This document shows positions 25,462 through 35,200 of a stretch of DNA of 64,000 bases, piece by piece. The first letter of the stretch is position 1; each line of letters begins with the position of its first letter. The notes beneath the pieces were generated by a model. That model was not told the origin of the DNA. It ran no database searches and was given only the letters and a program-made list of their open reading frames with translations. Location of the stretch: NCBI RefSeq assembly GCF_004011805.1, contig NZ_RCHJ01000015.1:124001-188000 (forward strand), given 5' to 3'. A program made the translations under genes and the position numbers. The DNA is from Piscinibacter defluvii (GTDB lineage: Bacteria; Pseudomonadota; Gammaproteobacteria; Burkholderiales; Burkholderiaceae_C).

Positions 25462-28398
25462 GTGGCCTGCGCCTGGGTGATCCTGGCCGCCGTGGACGCG
25501 CCGCCGCTGCGCGAGCGCGTGCTGCCCGGCCTGCCGCGGCTGGGCTACGGCGGCTGGCTGGCGCGCCTGCTGCTGCCGGACGCCGATGCCGCACAACAGG
25601 ACCGGGCGGCCGCCGCCTGCCCGGTGCTGCTGGTGGTGGCGACGCCGGCGCTGCTCGGTCTGCCGACGCTGGCGCAGGAGCTGGCGCTCGTGGCGGCGCA
25701 TCCGGGCACGCGGGTGGTCGTGAGCCTGGGCGCGACGGTCGGGCTGCCGGCGCCGCTGGCCGCATTGCCGGTGGTCGACTTCTCTTCGGCCGACGACCTG
25801 CAGCCGGCCCATCGGCAGCTCGCCGCGCTGCTGCCGGAGCCTGCGCCGGGTGACGACGCCGGCGCGGCCGGCCTGCCGGCGCGCCCGATCGAGTGGAACG
25901 AGGCGCTCTTCAGCGAAGCGCTGCAACGCGCCGTGCGACGGCATGACGCTGCCGGGGCCGAGCGGCTGCTCGCGGCGCTCGAAGGCCAGCGCTCGCGCCG
26001 GACCGGGGCCTACCCCGAGCGGCACGCCGTCGCGGACCTGCAGGCCTTGCGGCGCGAGCGGTCCTTCGCGGCGATGCGCCGCCTCGCCGAGCTGCAGCTT
26101 GCCTCCGGCACCCGGAGCGATACCGTGCGCCGCCTGTACGCCCAGGCGCTGATCGAGACTGGCGCGCTCGAGCAGGCGCTGGAGGTGCTGCAGTCGATCA
26201 TCGGCGGGGCCGATTCGAGCCCGGATGAAATCGACGAGGCCCACGGCCTGGTCGGCCGTGTGTTCAAGCAGCGTTACGTGGATGCGCCGAAGGCGGCCGA
26301 GGCGCCGGGCTGGCTGCGGCGCGCGATCGCGGCCTACGGCGCGGTGGCCGAGCGCAACCGCGAACGGGTCTGGCACGCGGTCAACGCCGCCAGCTGCCTG
26401 CTGCGCGCCGAACGCGACGGCGTGCTGCTCGACACCGGCCCGCGCGCCGAGGCGATCGCACTCGACGTGCTGACGACGCTCGCGCAGCGCGAACGCGAGC
26501 GGCCGCTGGACGTGTGGGACTGCGCCTCGCACGCCGAGGCGCTGGTCGCGCTGCAGCACTACGCCGGCGCCGAGGCGGCGGTCGAGGCCTACCTGCGCCA
26601 CCGCGACATGCATGCCTTCGAGGTGTCGTCCACGCACCGCCAGTTCGACCAGCTGCTCGAGCTCGGCCGGCGCCAGCCCGGCGGCTCGATCCTGGCGCGC
26701 CTGAGCGCGGCGGTGCGGCGCCACCGCACGCGCCTGGCGCCGGCCGGCTCGGCGGAGGGGGAGCGCCGCACGCTGCTGATCCGCCTGGCCGACGCGCAGT
26801 GGCAGCCGGCCGGCATCCCGGGCCTCGCGCTGCAGTCGCGCCTGGGCACCGTGGTCACGGCGCAGGGCAGCGACGCGAGCGTGCAGGCCCTGCTGGCCGA
26901 CCCGAAGGTGATCTCGGTCGAGCAGAGCCGCCCGGTCGCCGCGGCGCTCGACTGCGACCGCTCGCTGCCCTTCATCGGCGTGGCCGCGCAATACACCGCG
27001 CCCGCCGGGCCGTTCGAGGAGCGTGGCGACGCGGCGCTGGTGGCGGTGATCGACGACGGCATCGACGTGCTGCACCAGGCCTTCCGCGATGCCGCCGGGG
27101 CCTCGCGCATCGTCGGCATCTGGGACCAGACCGCCGCGGCCGGCACGCCGCCGCCGGGCTTCGGCTACGGCCACTTCCACGACGCCGCCAGCATCGCCGC
27201 CGCGGTGGCCGCGGGCCAGTGGCCGGCCGGGCTGCCGCGCAATGACGAGGGCCACGGCACGCATGTGGCGAGCATCGCGGCCGGCCGTGCGGCCGGAGAC
27301 TTCGCCGGAGGCGTGGCGCCGCAGGCGAAGCTGCTGGTGGTGATCGCCGCCGCCTCCGGGCCGACCGGCTACTCGGGCAGCCACATCGACGCGCTGGCCT
27401 TCATCGACCGCGTGGCCGACGAGCTGCGCCTGCCGGTGGTGGTGAACCTCAGCCAGGGCATGAACGCCGGCGCGCACGACGGCAAGTCGGCGCTCGAGGT
27501 GGCGTTCGACGCCTTCGCCGAATCCGGCCGCAAGCCGGGCCGGGTGGTGGTGAAGTCGGCCGGCAACGAGCGCGACAAGGGCGGCCACGCGCTGCTCACC
27601 GTGCCCACCGGCGGGCTGGACGCGCTGCGCTGGCAGCGCAGCCCCGACGCCGATGCGGTCGAGCGCCTGGAGCTGTGGTGGAGCAGCGCCGACCAGCTCG
27701 CCTTCCGCCTGCGCGGTCCGGCCGCGGCGCACTGGACCGACTGGGTCGACGCGGCACATCCCGAGTGCGCCGGCAGCCTGCCCGACGGCGGGCCGTACCG
27801 GCTGGTCTTCACGCCGCGCCACGTCGACAACGGCGACAGCCTGCTGGCCATCGAGCTGGGCCGCGACGCCGCGCCGGCCGCACCGGGTGAATGGGCGCTC
27901 GAGGCCCAGGGCATCGACGCGCCGGAGGGCGGCGAGGTGCATGTGTGGATCGAGCGCAGCCCGGGGGCGCCGAGCCGCTTCCTCGACCATGCGGACGAGA
28001 ACGTGACGCTCAGCATCCCGGGCACCGCCGCCAGCGTGATCGCGGTCGGCTCGGTCGAGGCGAGCCGGCCGGTGCGGGTGGGCAAGTCCTCGTCCTACGG
28101 GCCGACGCGCGACGGGCAGCGCAAGCCGCTGGTGTGCGCCCCCGGCGTCGGCGTGAGGGCCGCGCGCGGAGGCAGCGCCGACGGCGTGACCCGCAAGGAC
28201 GGCACCAGCATGGCCGCACCGCACGTGGCCGGCGCGATCGCGCTGCTGCTGTCGCGCGGTGCCAAGGCCGGGCGTGTGCCCGGGGCCAACCAGATCGCCG
28301 GCGCGCTGCGCCAGAAGACGCAGAACTTCAACGGCCGCTGGGACCGCGGCCAGGGCTGGGGCGTGCTCGACGTCGCGGCGCTGCTGGCCGCGTTCTGA
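25462..28398 (+). CDS. multidomain subtilase (S8) with TRAFs-binding-like helical region and N-terminal Rossmann/TIR-like domain
   Basis: 978 residues from a GTG start, no signal peptide. Residues 1-122 form an alpha/beta domain (LLVVATPALL..PTLAQELALVAAHPGTRVVVSLG) with a TIR-like pattern but no clear active-site set. Residues 145-405 are helical repeats. About 225-325 (LYAQALIETGALEQALEVLQ, then GRVFKQRY and WHAVNAASCLLR) resembles the TRAFs-binding (MAP3K-type) domain of bacterial conflict proteins. Residues 520-978 are a subtilisin domain with catalytic Asp531 (VAVIDDGID), His598 (EGHGTHVAS), oxyanion Asn702 (SAGNE) and Ser916 (GTSMAAPHVAG). The triad is intact, so an active cytoplasmic protease is expected. 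Its likely partner is the preceding gene. The subtilase call is secure; the TIR-like and TRAFs-like calls are by eye. Confidence 0.9.
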   Translation: MACAWVILAAVDAPPLRERVLPGLPRLGYGGWLARLLLPDADAAQQDRAAAACPVLLVVATPALLGLPTLAQELALVAAHPGTRVVVSLGATVGLPAPLAALPVVDFSSADDLQPAHRQLAALLPEPAPGDDAGAAGLPARPIEWNEALFSEALQRAVRRHDAAGAERLLAALEGQRSRRTGAYPERHAVADLQALRRERSFAAMRRLAELQLASGTRSDTVRRLYAQALIETGALEQALEVLQSIIGGADSSPDEIDEAHGLVGRVFKQRYVDAPKAAEAPGWLRRAIAAYGAVAERNRERVWHAVNAASCLLRAERDGVLLDTGPRAEAIALDVLTTLAQRERERPLDVWDCASHAEALVALQHYAGAEAAVEAYLRHRDMHAFEVSSTHRQFDQLLELGRRQPGGSILARLSAAVRRHRTRLAPAGSAEGERRTLLIRLADAQWQPAGIPGLALQSRLGTVVTAQGSDASVQALLADPKVISVEQSRPVAAALDCDRSLPFIGVAAQYTAPAGPFEERGDAALVAVIDDGIDVLHQAFRDAAGASRIVGIWDQTAAAGTPPPGFGYGHFHDAASIAAAVAAGQWPAGLPRNDEGHGTHVASIAAGRAAGDFAGGVAPQAKLLVVIAAASGPTGYSGSHIDALAFIDRVADELRLPVVVNLSQGMNAGAHDGKSALEVAFDAFAESGRKPGRVVVKSAGNERDKGGHALLTVPTGGLDALRWQRSPDADAVERLELWWSSADQLAFRLRGPAAAHWTDWVDAAHPECAGSLPDGGPYRLVFTPRHVDNGDSLLAIELGRDAAPAAPGEWALEAQGIDAPEGGEVHVWIERSPGAPSRFLDHADENVTLSIPGTAASVIAVGSVEASRPVRVGKSSSYGPTRDGQRKPLVCAPGVGVRAARGGSADGVTRKDGTSMAAPHVAGAIALLLSRGAKAGRVPGANQIAGALRQKTQNFNGRWDRGQGWGVLDVAALLAAF

Positions 28399-28418
28399 CG
28401 CCGCCCATCAGCCGCCGA

Positions 28419-29123
28419 TCAGGCCAGCACCGGCGCGGCGCCGACCAGCGCGCCGTAGCGGAAGCCGACCCAGGCGTGCTCGCGCATCAGCATCTCGACA
28501 CGCGCCGACTCGCGCCGCTCCAGCGCGTCGACCACCAGCTGGTGCTGCAGCTGCGCGATGCGCAGCTTCTCGTACTCGGCCGGCAAGGCCGCGCGGTCGA
28601 GCGCGATCGAGTCGGCCGAGGCGAAGGGCAGGTGGTTGTTGCGCGCGATCGCATCGGCGATCACGCGGCTCTCGTGGGCGTCCACCAGCGCGTCGTGGAA
28701 GCGCTTGTTCAGGCGGCTCCAGCGCGCCACGTCGGCGTCTTCCAGGTGACCCTTGGCGAGCACCGCGGCGCCCTCGGCGAGGCACTCGTGCAGCACCGCG
28801 CGCACCGCCTCGTCGAGTCCGCGTTCGGCCAGCTGGCGCGCCGCCAGGCCCTCGAGCGTGCCGCGCACCTCGATGGCGGCGCGCACGTCGGCTTCGGAGA
28901 AGCGCCGCACCACGTAGCCGCGCTTGCCCGCCTTGGAGAGCAGCCCCTCCTGCTCGAGCGCGCGGAAGGCCAGCCGCACCGGCGTGCGCGAGACGCCCAG
29001 CGACTGCGCCACCGGGATCTCCGCCACCCGCTCGCCGGCGGGCAGCCGGCCGCCGACGATGAGCTGGCGCAGTGTCGCCACGACGCTGGTGGTTTCCGTC
29101 CCGGAGGGTTTAATTGGATCCAT
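28419..29123 (-). CDS. vanR: GntR/FCD-family vanillate-responsive repressor VanR
   Basis: 234 residues. An N-terminal GntR winged helix (LRQLIVGGRLPAGERVAEIPVAQSLGVSRTPVRLAFRALEQEGLLS) is joined to a C-terminal FCD ligand domain (DVRAAIEVRGTLEGLAARQLAERG, NKRFHDALVDAH). It is divergent from vanAB, and the intergenic region carries two copies of ATTGGATCCAAT-type palindromes, the known VanR operator of Caulobacter. The start ATG lies inside one of them. VanR represses vanAB and is released by vanillate. It is convergent with the subtilase gene, 20 bases away. Confidence 0.92.
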   Translation of the reverse strand: MDPIKPSGTETTSVVATLRQLIVGGRLPAGERVAEIPVAQSLGVSRTPVRLAFRALEQEGLLSKAGKRGYVVRRFSEADVRAAIEVRGTLEGLAARQLAERGLDEAVRAVLHECLAEGAAVLAKGHLEDADVARWSRLNKRFHDALVDAHESRVIADAIARNNHLPFASADSIALDRAALPAEYEKLRIAQLQHQLVVDALERRESARVEMLMREHAWVGFRYGALVGAAPVLA

Positions 29124-29124
29124 T
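29113..29124. promoter_or_regulatory. VanR operator 1, overlapping the vanR start codon
   Basis: ATTGGATCCATT differs by one base from the perfect palindrome at 29165. It contains the vanR start codon on the minus strand (ATGGATCC), so bound VanR should block its own translation start region, giving autoregulation. It is spaced 52 bases, about five helical turns, from the second site. Confidence 0.8.
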
Positions 29125-29136
29125 GAAGCTCGAATC

Positions 29137-29166
29137 TTGCGTTCAATGGCTTGTTTGTCGCACAAT
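29137..29166 (+). promoter_or_regulatory. candidate vanAB promoter
   Basis: TTGCGT (29137-29142) and CACAAT (29161-29166) are 18 bases apart, and the -10 overlaps the first bases of VanR operator 2. The element lies 33 bases upstream of the vanA start. Assigned by eye. Confidence 0.45.
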
Positions 29167-29176
29167 TGGATCCAAT
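29165..29176. promoter_or_regulatory. VanR operator 2 (perfect palindrome)
   Basis: ATTGGATCCAAT is a perfect 12-base palindrome identical to the operator used by Caulobacter VanR. It overlaps the putative vanA -10 box, which explains repression by steric block. Confidence 0.88.
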
Positions 29177-29198
29177 CTACAAGCCCCGGAGACTTCCC

Positions 29199-30230
29199 AT
29201 GTTCCCCAAGAACGCCTGGTACGTGGCCTGCATGCCGCACGAGATCGACGAGAAGCCGCTCGGCCGGCGCATCTGCGGCGAGCCGATCGTGTTCTTCCGC
29301 GGCCCCGAGAACCAGGCCGTCGGGCTGGACGACTGGTGCCCGCACCGCGGCGCTCCGCTCTCGCTCGGCCAGGTGGTCGAGGGCAAGCTGGTGTGCGGCT
29401 ACCACGGCCTGGAGATGGGCTGCGAGGGCAAGGTGGTCGCGATGCCGGGCCAGCGCGTGCGCGGCTTCCCTGGCGTGAAGAGCTACCCGGTGATCGAGCG
29501 CCACGGCTTCGTCTGGGTCTGGCCGGGTGATGCGGCCCAGGCCGACCCGGCGAAACTGCCCCGACTCGACTGGGCCGAGGACCCGGGCTGGGCCTACGGC
29601 GGCGGCATGTACCACGTGAAGTGCGACTTCCGCCTGATGGTCGACAACCTGATGGACCTGACGCACGAGAAGTACGTGCATGCCACCAGCATCGGCCAGA
29701 AGGAACTCGACGAGGTGGTGCCGCAGACCGTGACCGAAGGCGACCTCGTCATCACCAAGCGCGAGATGCCGGGCGTGAAGGCACCGCCGTTCTGGGCCAC
29801 CGCGATGCGCGGCAACGGGCTGGACGGCGAGGCCACGGTGGACCGCTGGCAGCGCTGCCGCTTCATGCCGCCGTCCAGCGTGATGATCGACGTCGGCGTC
29901 GCGCTGGCCGGGCAGGGGGGCTTCGACGCGCCGGCGCCGGTGAAGACCTCGGGCATCGTGGTGGACCTGATCACCCCCGAGACCGAGACCTCGATCTGGT
30001 ACTTCTGGGGCCTGGCGCGCAACTTCCGTCCCGAGGACAAGGCGCTCACCGCCTCGATCCGCGAGGCGCAGGGCAAGGTGTTCCTGGAGGACCTGGAGAT
30101 GCTCGAAGCCCAGCAGCGCAACCTGAGCGCGCAGCCCGAGCGCAAGCTGCTGTCGCTGAACACCGACCTGGGCGGCGTGCAGGCGCGCCGCATCATCGAG
30201 CGCCTGGTGGCGCAGGAGCAGGCCTCGTGA
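29199..30230 (+). CDS. vanA: vanillate O-demethylase oxygenase subunit (Rieske non-haem iron)
   Basis: 343 residues. Demethylates vanillate to protocatechuate and formaldehyde using O2 and electrons from VanB. The N-terminus MFPKNAWYVACMPHEI is characteristic of VanA. The Rieske [2Fe-2S] ligands are C47-P-H49 (WCPHRGAPLS) and C66-x2-H69 (VCGYHG). The mononuclear iron site is in NLMDLTHEKYVHATSIG with His156 and His161. The C-terminal domain retains the VanA-type segment TSIWYFWGLARNFRPED. It overlaps vanB by four bases (GTGA). Cytoplasmic. Promoter and operator lie directly upstream. Confidence 0.96.
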   Translation: MFPKNAWYVACMPHEIDEKPLGRRICGEPIVFFRGPENQAVGLDDWCPHRGAPLSLGQVVEGKLVCGYHGLEMGCEGKVVAMPGQRVRGFPGVKSYPVIERHGFVWVWPGDAAQADPAKLPRLDWAEDPGWAYGGGMYHVKCDFRLMVDNLMDLTHEKYVHATSIGQKELDEVVPQTVTEGDLVITKREMPGVKAPPFWATAMRGNGLDGEATVDRWQRCRFMPPSSVMIDVGVALAGQGGFDAPAPVKTSGIVVDLITPETETSIWYFWGLARNFRPEDKALTASIREAQGKVFLEDLEMLEAQQRNLSAQPERKLLSLNTDLGGVQARRIIERLVAQEQAS

Positions 30231-31192
30231 GTGGCGCGACGCTCCAGGTGCGCGTGGCGCGCAAGGCGGTCGAGGCCGAGGGCATCTGCAGCTTCGAGCT
30301 GGTGAGCGTCGGCGGCGCGCCGCTGCCGGCGTTCTCGGCCGGCTCGCATGTCGACGTGCAGGTGCCCGGCGGGCTGACGCGCCAGTACTCGCTGTGCAAC
30401 GATCCGCGCGAGACGCACCGCTACCAGATCGCCGTGCTGCGCGACGCCGCCTCGCGCGGCGGCTCGGTGGCCATGCACGATGTGGTCAAGGAAGGCGACA
30501 CCCTCGCCATCAGCACGCCGAAGAACCACTTCGCGCTGGCGCACGAGGCGAAGAGCCACCTGCTGCTGGCCGGCGGCATCGGCATCACGCCGCTGCTGTG
30601 CATGGCCGAGAGGCTGGCCAACACCGGCGCCGTGTTCGAGATGCACTACTGCACCCGCTCGCGCGCACGCACCGCGTTCGTCGAGCGCATCGTGGCCTCG
30701 TCCTTCGCCGGCCGTGTGCACTACCACTTCGACGACGGCGCCACGGTGCAGAAGCTCGACATCCCGGCGCTGCTCGAAGCGCCGCAGCCGGGGCGGCATC
30801 TCTACGTCTGCGGGCCCAAGGGCTTCATGGACGTGGTGCTGGCCAGCGCGCGCGCGGCCGGCTGGCCCGAGGCCCAGCTGCACTACGAGTTCTTCGGCGC
30901 CGAGGTGGCGCAGAAGGCGGACGACGGTTCATTCGAGGTGCTGCTGGCCAGCTCCGGCCGCATCGTCGTGGTGCCGCCGGACCGCACGATCGTGCAGGCG
31001 CTGGCGGCCGAGGGCATCGCCGTGGCCACCTCCTGCGAGCAGGGTGTCTGCGGCACCTGCCTGACACGCGTGATCGAGGGCACGCCCGACCACCGCGACA
31101 TGTACCTCACGCCCGAGGAGCAGGCCGCCGGCGACCAGATGCTGGTGTGCTGCTCGCGCGCGGCCACGGCGCGGCTGGTCCTGGATCTCTGA
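30227..31192 (+). CDS. vanB: vanillate O-demethylase reductase subunit
   Basis: 321 residues. Passes electrons from NADH to VanA. Order of domains: FMN-binding barrel (RQYSLCNDPRETHRYQIAVLR, with GSVAMHD), NAD domain (LLLAGGIGITPLL, then LYVCGPKGFMD with Cys195), and a C-terminal plant-type [2Fe-2S] ferredoxin with Cys270, Cys275, Cys278 and Cys308 (SCEQGVCGTC, then MLVCCS). GTG start at 30227 overlapping the vanA TGA. This class IA reductase layout matches VanB and phthalate dioxygenase reductase; the vanA partner and VanR operators decide the name. Confidence 0.95.
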   Translation: MSGATLQVRVARKAVEAEGICSFELVSVGGAPLPAFSAGSHVDVQVPGGLTRQYSLCNDPRETHRYQIAVLRDAASRGGSVAMHDVVKEGDTLAISTPKNHFALAHEAKSHLLLAGGIGITPLLCMAERLANTGAVFEMHYCTRSRARTAFVERIVASSFAGRVHYHFDDGATVQKLDIPALLEAPQPGRHLYVCGPKGFMDVVLASARAAGWPEAQLHYEFFGAEVAQKADDGSFEVLLASSGRIVVVPPDRTIVQALAAEGIAVATSCEQGVCGTCLTRVIEGTPDHRDMYLTPEEQAAGDQMLVCCSRAATARLVLDL

Positions 31193-31244
31193 GCGGCGCG
31201 CAGAAGCCCAGGCCCGACCCGACGACGGATCGTGCCCGGGCCGG

Positions 31245-32213
31245 TCACCCGGTCGGCGCCATGGCCGTCGCTGCCTTGCGCTGCCGGGCATCCGGACCGA
31301 AACGTGCCTCGAGCGCACGCAGGAGGTCCGGCAGCCGCTGCCGGGCGTGCGCCTCGCCGCGGGCGCGCGAGTCGACGAAGTAGCTGCGCCACGGACCGGC
31401 CCGGTAGTCGAGGTCCGGATGGAGCAGGAAGTCGGCCTGCGCCACCTCGGGCTCGATGCGCAGGCGCCGGCGCCGGTCGCGTTCGCGCATCGCCTCCGAC
31501 GCATCCGCGGGCGTCGTGCGCGCGGCCACGTCGACGGCGATCACGAACTGCGTGCCGGCCGCGCGCGCCGCGCGCACCGGCACCGGCAGCGACTCGTCGC
31601 CGTCCTCGTACTCGATGCCGGCGATGCCCACCGGCGACACGATGCCGGGCATCGCGCCCGACGCACGCACCGCCACGCCGGCGTTGCCGCGCAGGAAGAA
31701 ACGCGGCTGCTTGTCGTCGCGCCGCGTGACCGCGACGACCACCCGCCGCGGCAGCGCCTCGAGCGGCCGGCCGGCCACGCCGCGGTTCACGTAGTCCTGC
31801 AGCTTCTGGCCGCGGATCCAGCCGCGGTCGGCAAACGGGCTGGGATCGAACACCGTCAGCGGGCCGCCCTGGAACGACAGTTCGTCCAGGCGCGCCGCGT
31901 CCAGCCCGCTGGCCCAGAAGGTGCCGATCAGCGCGCCGACGCTGCTGCCGACGATCAGGTCGGGCTGCACCCCGGCCTCCTCCAGCACGCGCAGCACGCC
32001 CAGGTGCGCATAGCCGCGCGGCCCGCCGCTGCCCAGCACGAGCGCGATGCGCGGGCGGGGCGACAGCGGCGGCACGTCGGCAAGCGGTTCCGGCGCGTCG
32101 CCCTCCCGGTAGTCGAATGCGGCGCAGCCGGGCAGCGCGAGCGGTGACAGGAGCGCGCCGAGCAGCAGGTGCCGCCGCCGCGGAGCGGGCAGGCGATCGA
32201 CGAAGGGGGGCAT
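31245..32213 (-). CDS. patatin-like phospholipase, predicted lipoprotein
   Basis: 322 residues. The N-terminal signal ends in a lipobox-like LALPGC (Cys at about residue 30), so it is probably anchored to the membrane facing the periplasm. Patatin signatures are the oxyanion loop LVLGSGGPRGYAHLGVLRVLEE, the nucleophile elbow VGSSVGALIGTF (GxSxG) and the second dyad residue probably in the EDGD segment near residue 200, where bacterial members usually have DGG/A. Likely a phospholipase or lysophospholipase. Convergent with vanB and 15 bases downstream of the RND transporter gene, so it may be cotranscribed with the efflux operon. Confidence 0.87.
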   Translation of the reverse strand: MPPFVDRLPAPRRRHLLLGALLSPLALPGCAAFDYREGDAPEPLADVPPLSPRPRIALVLGSGGPRGYAHLGVLRVLEEAGVQPDLIVGSSVGALIGTFWASGLDAARLDELSFQGGPLTVFDPSPFADRGWIRGQKLQDYVNRGVAGRPLEALPRRVVVAVTRRDDKQPRFFLRGNAGVAVRASGAMPGIVSPVGIAGIEYEDGDESLPVPVRAARAAGTQFVIAVDVAARTTPADASEAMRERDRRRRLRIEPEVAQADFLLHPDLDYRAGPWRSYFVDSRARGEAHARQRLPDLLRALEARFGPDARQRKAATAMAPTG

Positions 32214-32228
32214 CTCGACTCCTTTCGT

Positions 32229-35200
32229 CTATGGCGCGATGGCCGGCACCGCCGGGCTTGCGCCGCCGGCCGGCGGCGCGGGCCGCGGGCGCGGCACGCG
32301 GAAGAACGCGGCGTAGAGCGCCGGCACGCACACCAGCGTCAGCGCCGTGGCGGCCAGCAGCCCGCCCATGATCGCCATCGCCATCGGGCCCCAGAACACG
32401 CTGCGCGTGAGCGGGATCATCGCCAGGATCGCTGCCGCGGCAGTGAGCACGACCGGGCGCGCGCGCCGCACCGTCGCATCGACGATGGCCTGGGCGGGTG
32501 AGGCGCCGGCCTCGATGTCGCGGTCAATCTGGTCGACCAGGATCACCGCGTTGCGCATGATCATGCCGCCGAGCGCGATCACGCCCAGCAGTGCGACGAA
32601 GCCGAACGGCGCATCGAAGGCCAGCAGTGCCGGCACGACGCCGATCAGCCCGAGCGGCGCGGTCAGGAACACCAGCCCCATGCGCGCGAAGCTCTGCAGC
32701 TGCAGCATCAGCAGCAGCAGCGTCACCGCGAACATCGCCGGGAACACGGCGAACAGCGCCAGGTTGCTCTTGTCGCTCTCCTCGATTGCGCCGCCCTGCT
32801 CGATGCGGTAGCCGGGCGGCAGCGCGTCCAGCAGCGGCTGCAGCGAGGGCCGGATCTTCTGCGTCGCGTACGGGCCCTGCACGCCGTCGGCCAGGTCGCT
32901 GCGCACCGTCAGCACCGCGTCGCGGTTGCGCCGCCACAGCACCGGGTCTTCCCAGCCGGTGTCGATGTGCGCCACTTCCGACAGCGCGACCGCGCCGCCG
33001 CCGCGGGTGGGCAGGCGCAGATCGGGCAGCGCGTCGAGCGTCAGGCGTTCCTCGGGCGCGGCGCGCAGCACCACGTCGACGAGTTCCTCGCCGCGCTTCA
33101 ACTGCGCCACCGGTGCCCCCGAGAGCGCGAGCTGCACGGCGTTGGCGACCTCCGCGCTCGACAGGCCGGCCAGCCGCGCACGGTCCTGGTCCACGTCCAG
33201 CCGCAGCGTGCGCACCTGCTCGTTCCACTCCAGGTGCGTGTCGCGCACGAGCGGGCTCTCGCGCACCAGGTCGCGCACCCGGTAGGCGATCTGCCGCACC
33301 TGCACCGGGTCGGGCCCGATCACCCGGAACTGCACCGGGAAGCCCACCGGCGGGCCGAACTCGAGCCGCTGCACGCGGCCGCGCAGGTCGGGGAAGGCTT
33401 CGCCGGCATCGAAGAGCGCGATCAGGCGCCGCCGCACCGCCTCGCGCTCGGGCGTGCCGGCGGTCTGCAGCACGAACTGCGCGTAGCCCGGGTTCGGCAG
33501 CTCGGGCGCGAGGCTCAGGTAGAAACGCGGCGAGCCGGCCCCGGTGTAGGCCGTGAAGCCCTGGACGTCGGCATCCTGCTTCAGCACCGCCTCGAGCCGC
33601 TGCACCTGCAGCGCGGTCGCCGCGAAGGAGGCCCCCTCGCGCAGCCGCAGGTCCACCAGCAGCTCGCTGCGCGAGGCGGTCGGGAAGAACTGCTGCTGCA
33701 CCAGCGTCATGCCCGCGCCGGCGGCGCCGAAGGCAAGCGCGGTTGCGCCGAGCACCCACCAGCGGTGCCCGACCGCGAATCCGACCACCCCGCGCAGCCG
33801 CCGGTAGATCGGCCGGTCGTAGGGATCGTGCGCCACGGCCTGCATGCGCGCGGGCAGCAGCAGCACACCCAGGTAGGGCGTGAACACCACCGCCACCAGC
33901 CACGAGGCCAGCAGCGCCAGCCCGACGACCCAGAAGATGCCGCCGGCGTACTCGCCCGAGATCGACTTCGCGAAGCCCACCGGCATGAACCCGGCCACCG
34001 TGACCAGCGTGCCGGTGAGCATCGGGAAGGCGGTCGAGCTGTAGGCGAAGGTGGCGGCGCGCACGCGGTCCCAGCCCTGCTCGATCTTCACGACCATCAT
34101 CTCCACCGCGATGATCGCGTCGTCGACCAGCAGCCCGAGCGCGATGATCAGCGCCCCGAGCGAGATGCGGTCCAGCGCCCAACCGGCCGCGGCCATCACG
34201 GTGGCGACCAGCGCCAGCACCAGCGGCACCGAGGCGGCGACGACGATGCCGCTGCGCCAGCCGAGCGCGACGAAGCACACCGCGAGCACGATCGCCAGCG
34301 CCTCCAGGAAGGCGCGTTCGAACTCCCACACCGCCGCGTCGACGATCCTCGGCTGGTCGGCGTACTTCTCGAGCGTCACGCCCAGCGGCAGCTTCGCGGT
34401 GGCGGCCTGCGCAGCCGCCTCGACCGCGGCGCCGACCTCGAGCACGTTGACCTGGCGCGAGAACGCCACGCCGATCGCGAGCACCGGTTCGCCGTTGCGG
34501 CGCACGGTGAACGACGGCGGGTCTTCGAGCCCTTCGCGCACCTCGGCCACGTCGGAGAGAAGCAGCAGCCGGCCACCCGCCTCGATGGGCAGCCGCGCCA
34601 GCTCGGCGGCGCTGCGCGCGCTGCCGCTGACGCGCACGAAGGGCCGGTCCGCCGGTCCCTCGAAGGCGCCGGACGGCAGCACCAGGTTCTGGCGCGCGAG
34701 CGCGTCGATGACCGCCTGCACCGGCACGCCGAGCGCGGCGAGCCGGCGCGTCGAGACCTCCACGTGCACCTGCTGCGCCTGCCGGCCCATCACGTCGACC
34801 TTGACGACACCGGGCACGACCTGCAGCGCGCGCTTCACCTCCTCGGCGACCGCCTGCTGCTCGGCCTGCGACAGGTCGGGCGCAGCCAGCGCGTACAGCA
34901 GGCTGTAGACGTCGGTGAACTCGTCGTTGAAGAACGGCCCGCGCACGCCGTCGGGCAGCTCGTGGCGGATGTCGCCGATCTTCTTGCGCGCCTGGTACCA
35001 GGAGGTCTCGAGATCGGCCTTCGAGGTGCCGCCCTTCATCCACAGCGTGATGCCGCCGTAGCCCTGGCGGGCGAAGCTGCGCACGTTGTCGAGGGCGTCG
35101 AGCTCCTGCAGCTGGCGTTCGAGACGGTTCAGCACCTGGTCCTGCACCTGCTGCGCCGGCGCCCCCGGCCAGGCGACGATCACGGTCATCGTCGGCACGT

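Noticed and set aside
23317-28224. Very long open frame on the minus strand opposite mmuM and the subtilase
   Set aside because: It is an antisense frame kept open by high GC. The translation is His/Arg/Gln/Val-rich with no motifs, while the sense strand carries an intact subtilase triad.
31193-31244. Bidirectional terminator between vanB and the patatin gene
   Set aside because: A GGCCCG/CGGGCC pair is present, but there is no T-run on either side and the loop is long.
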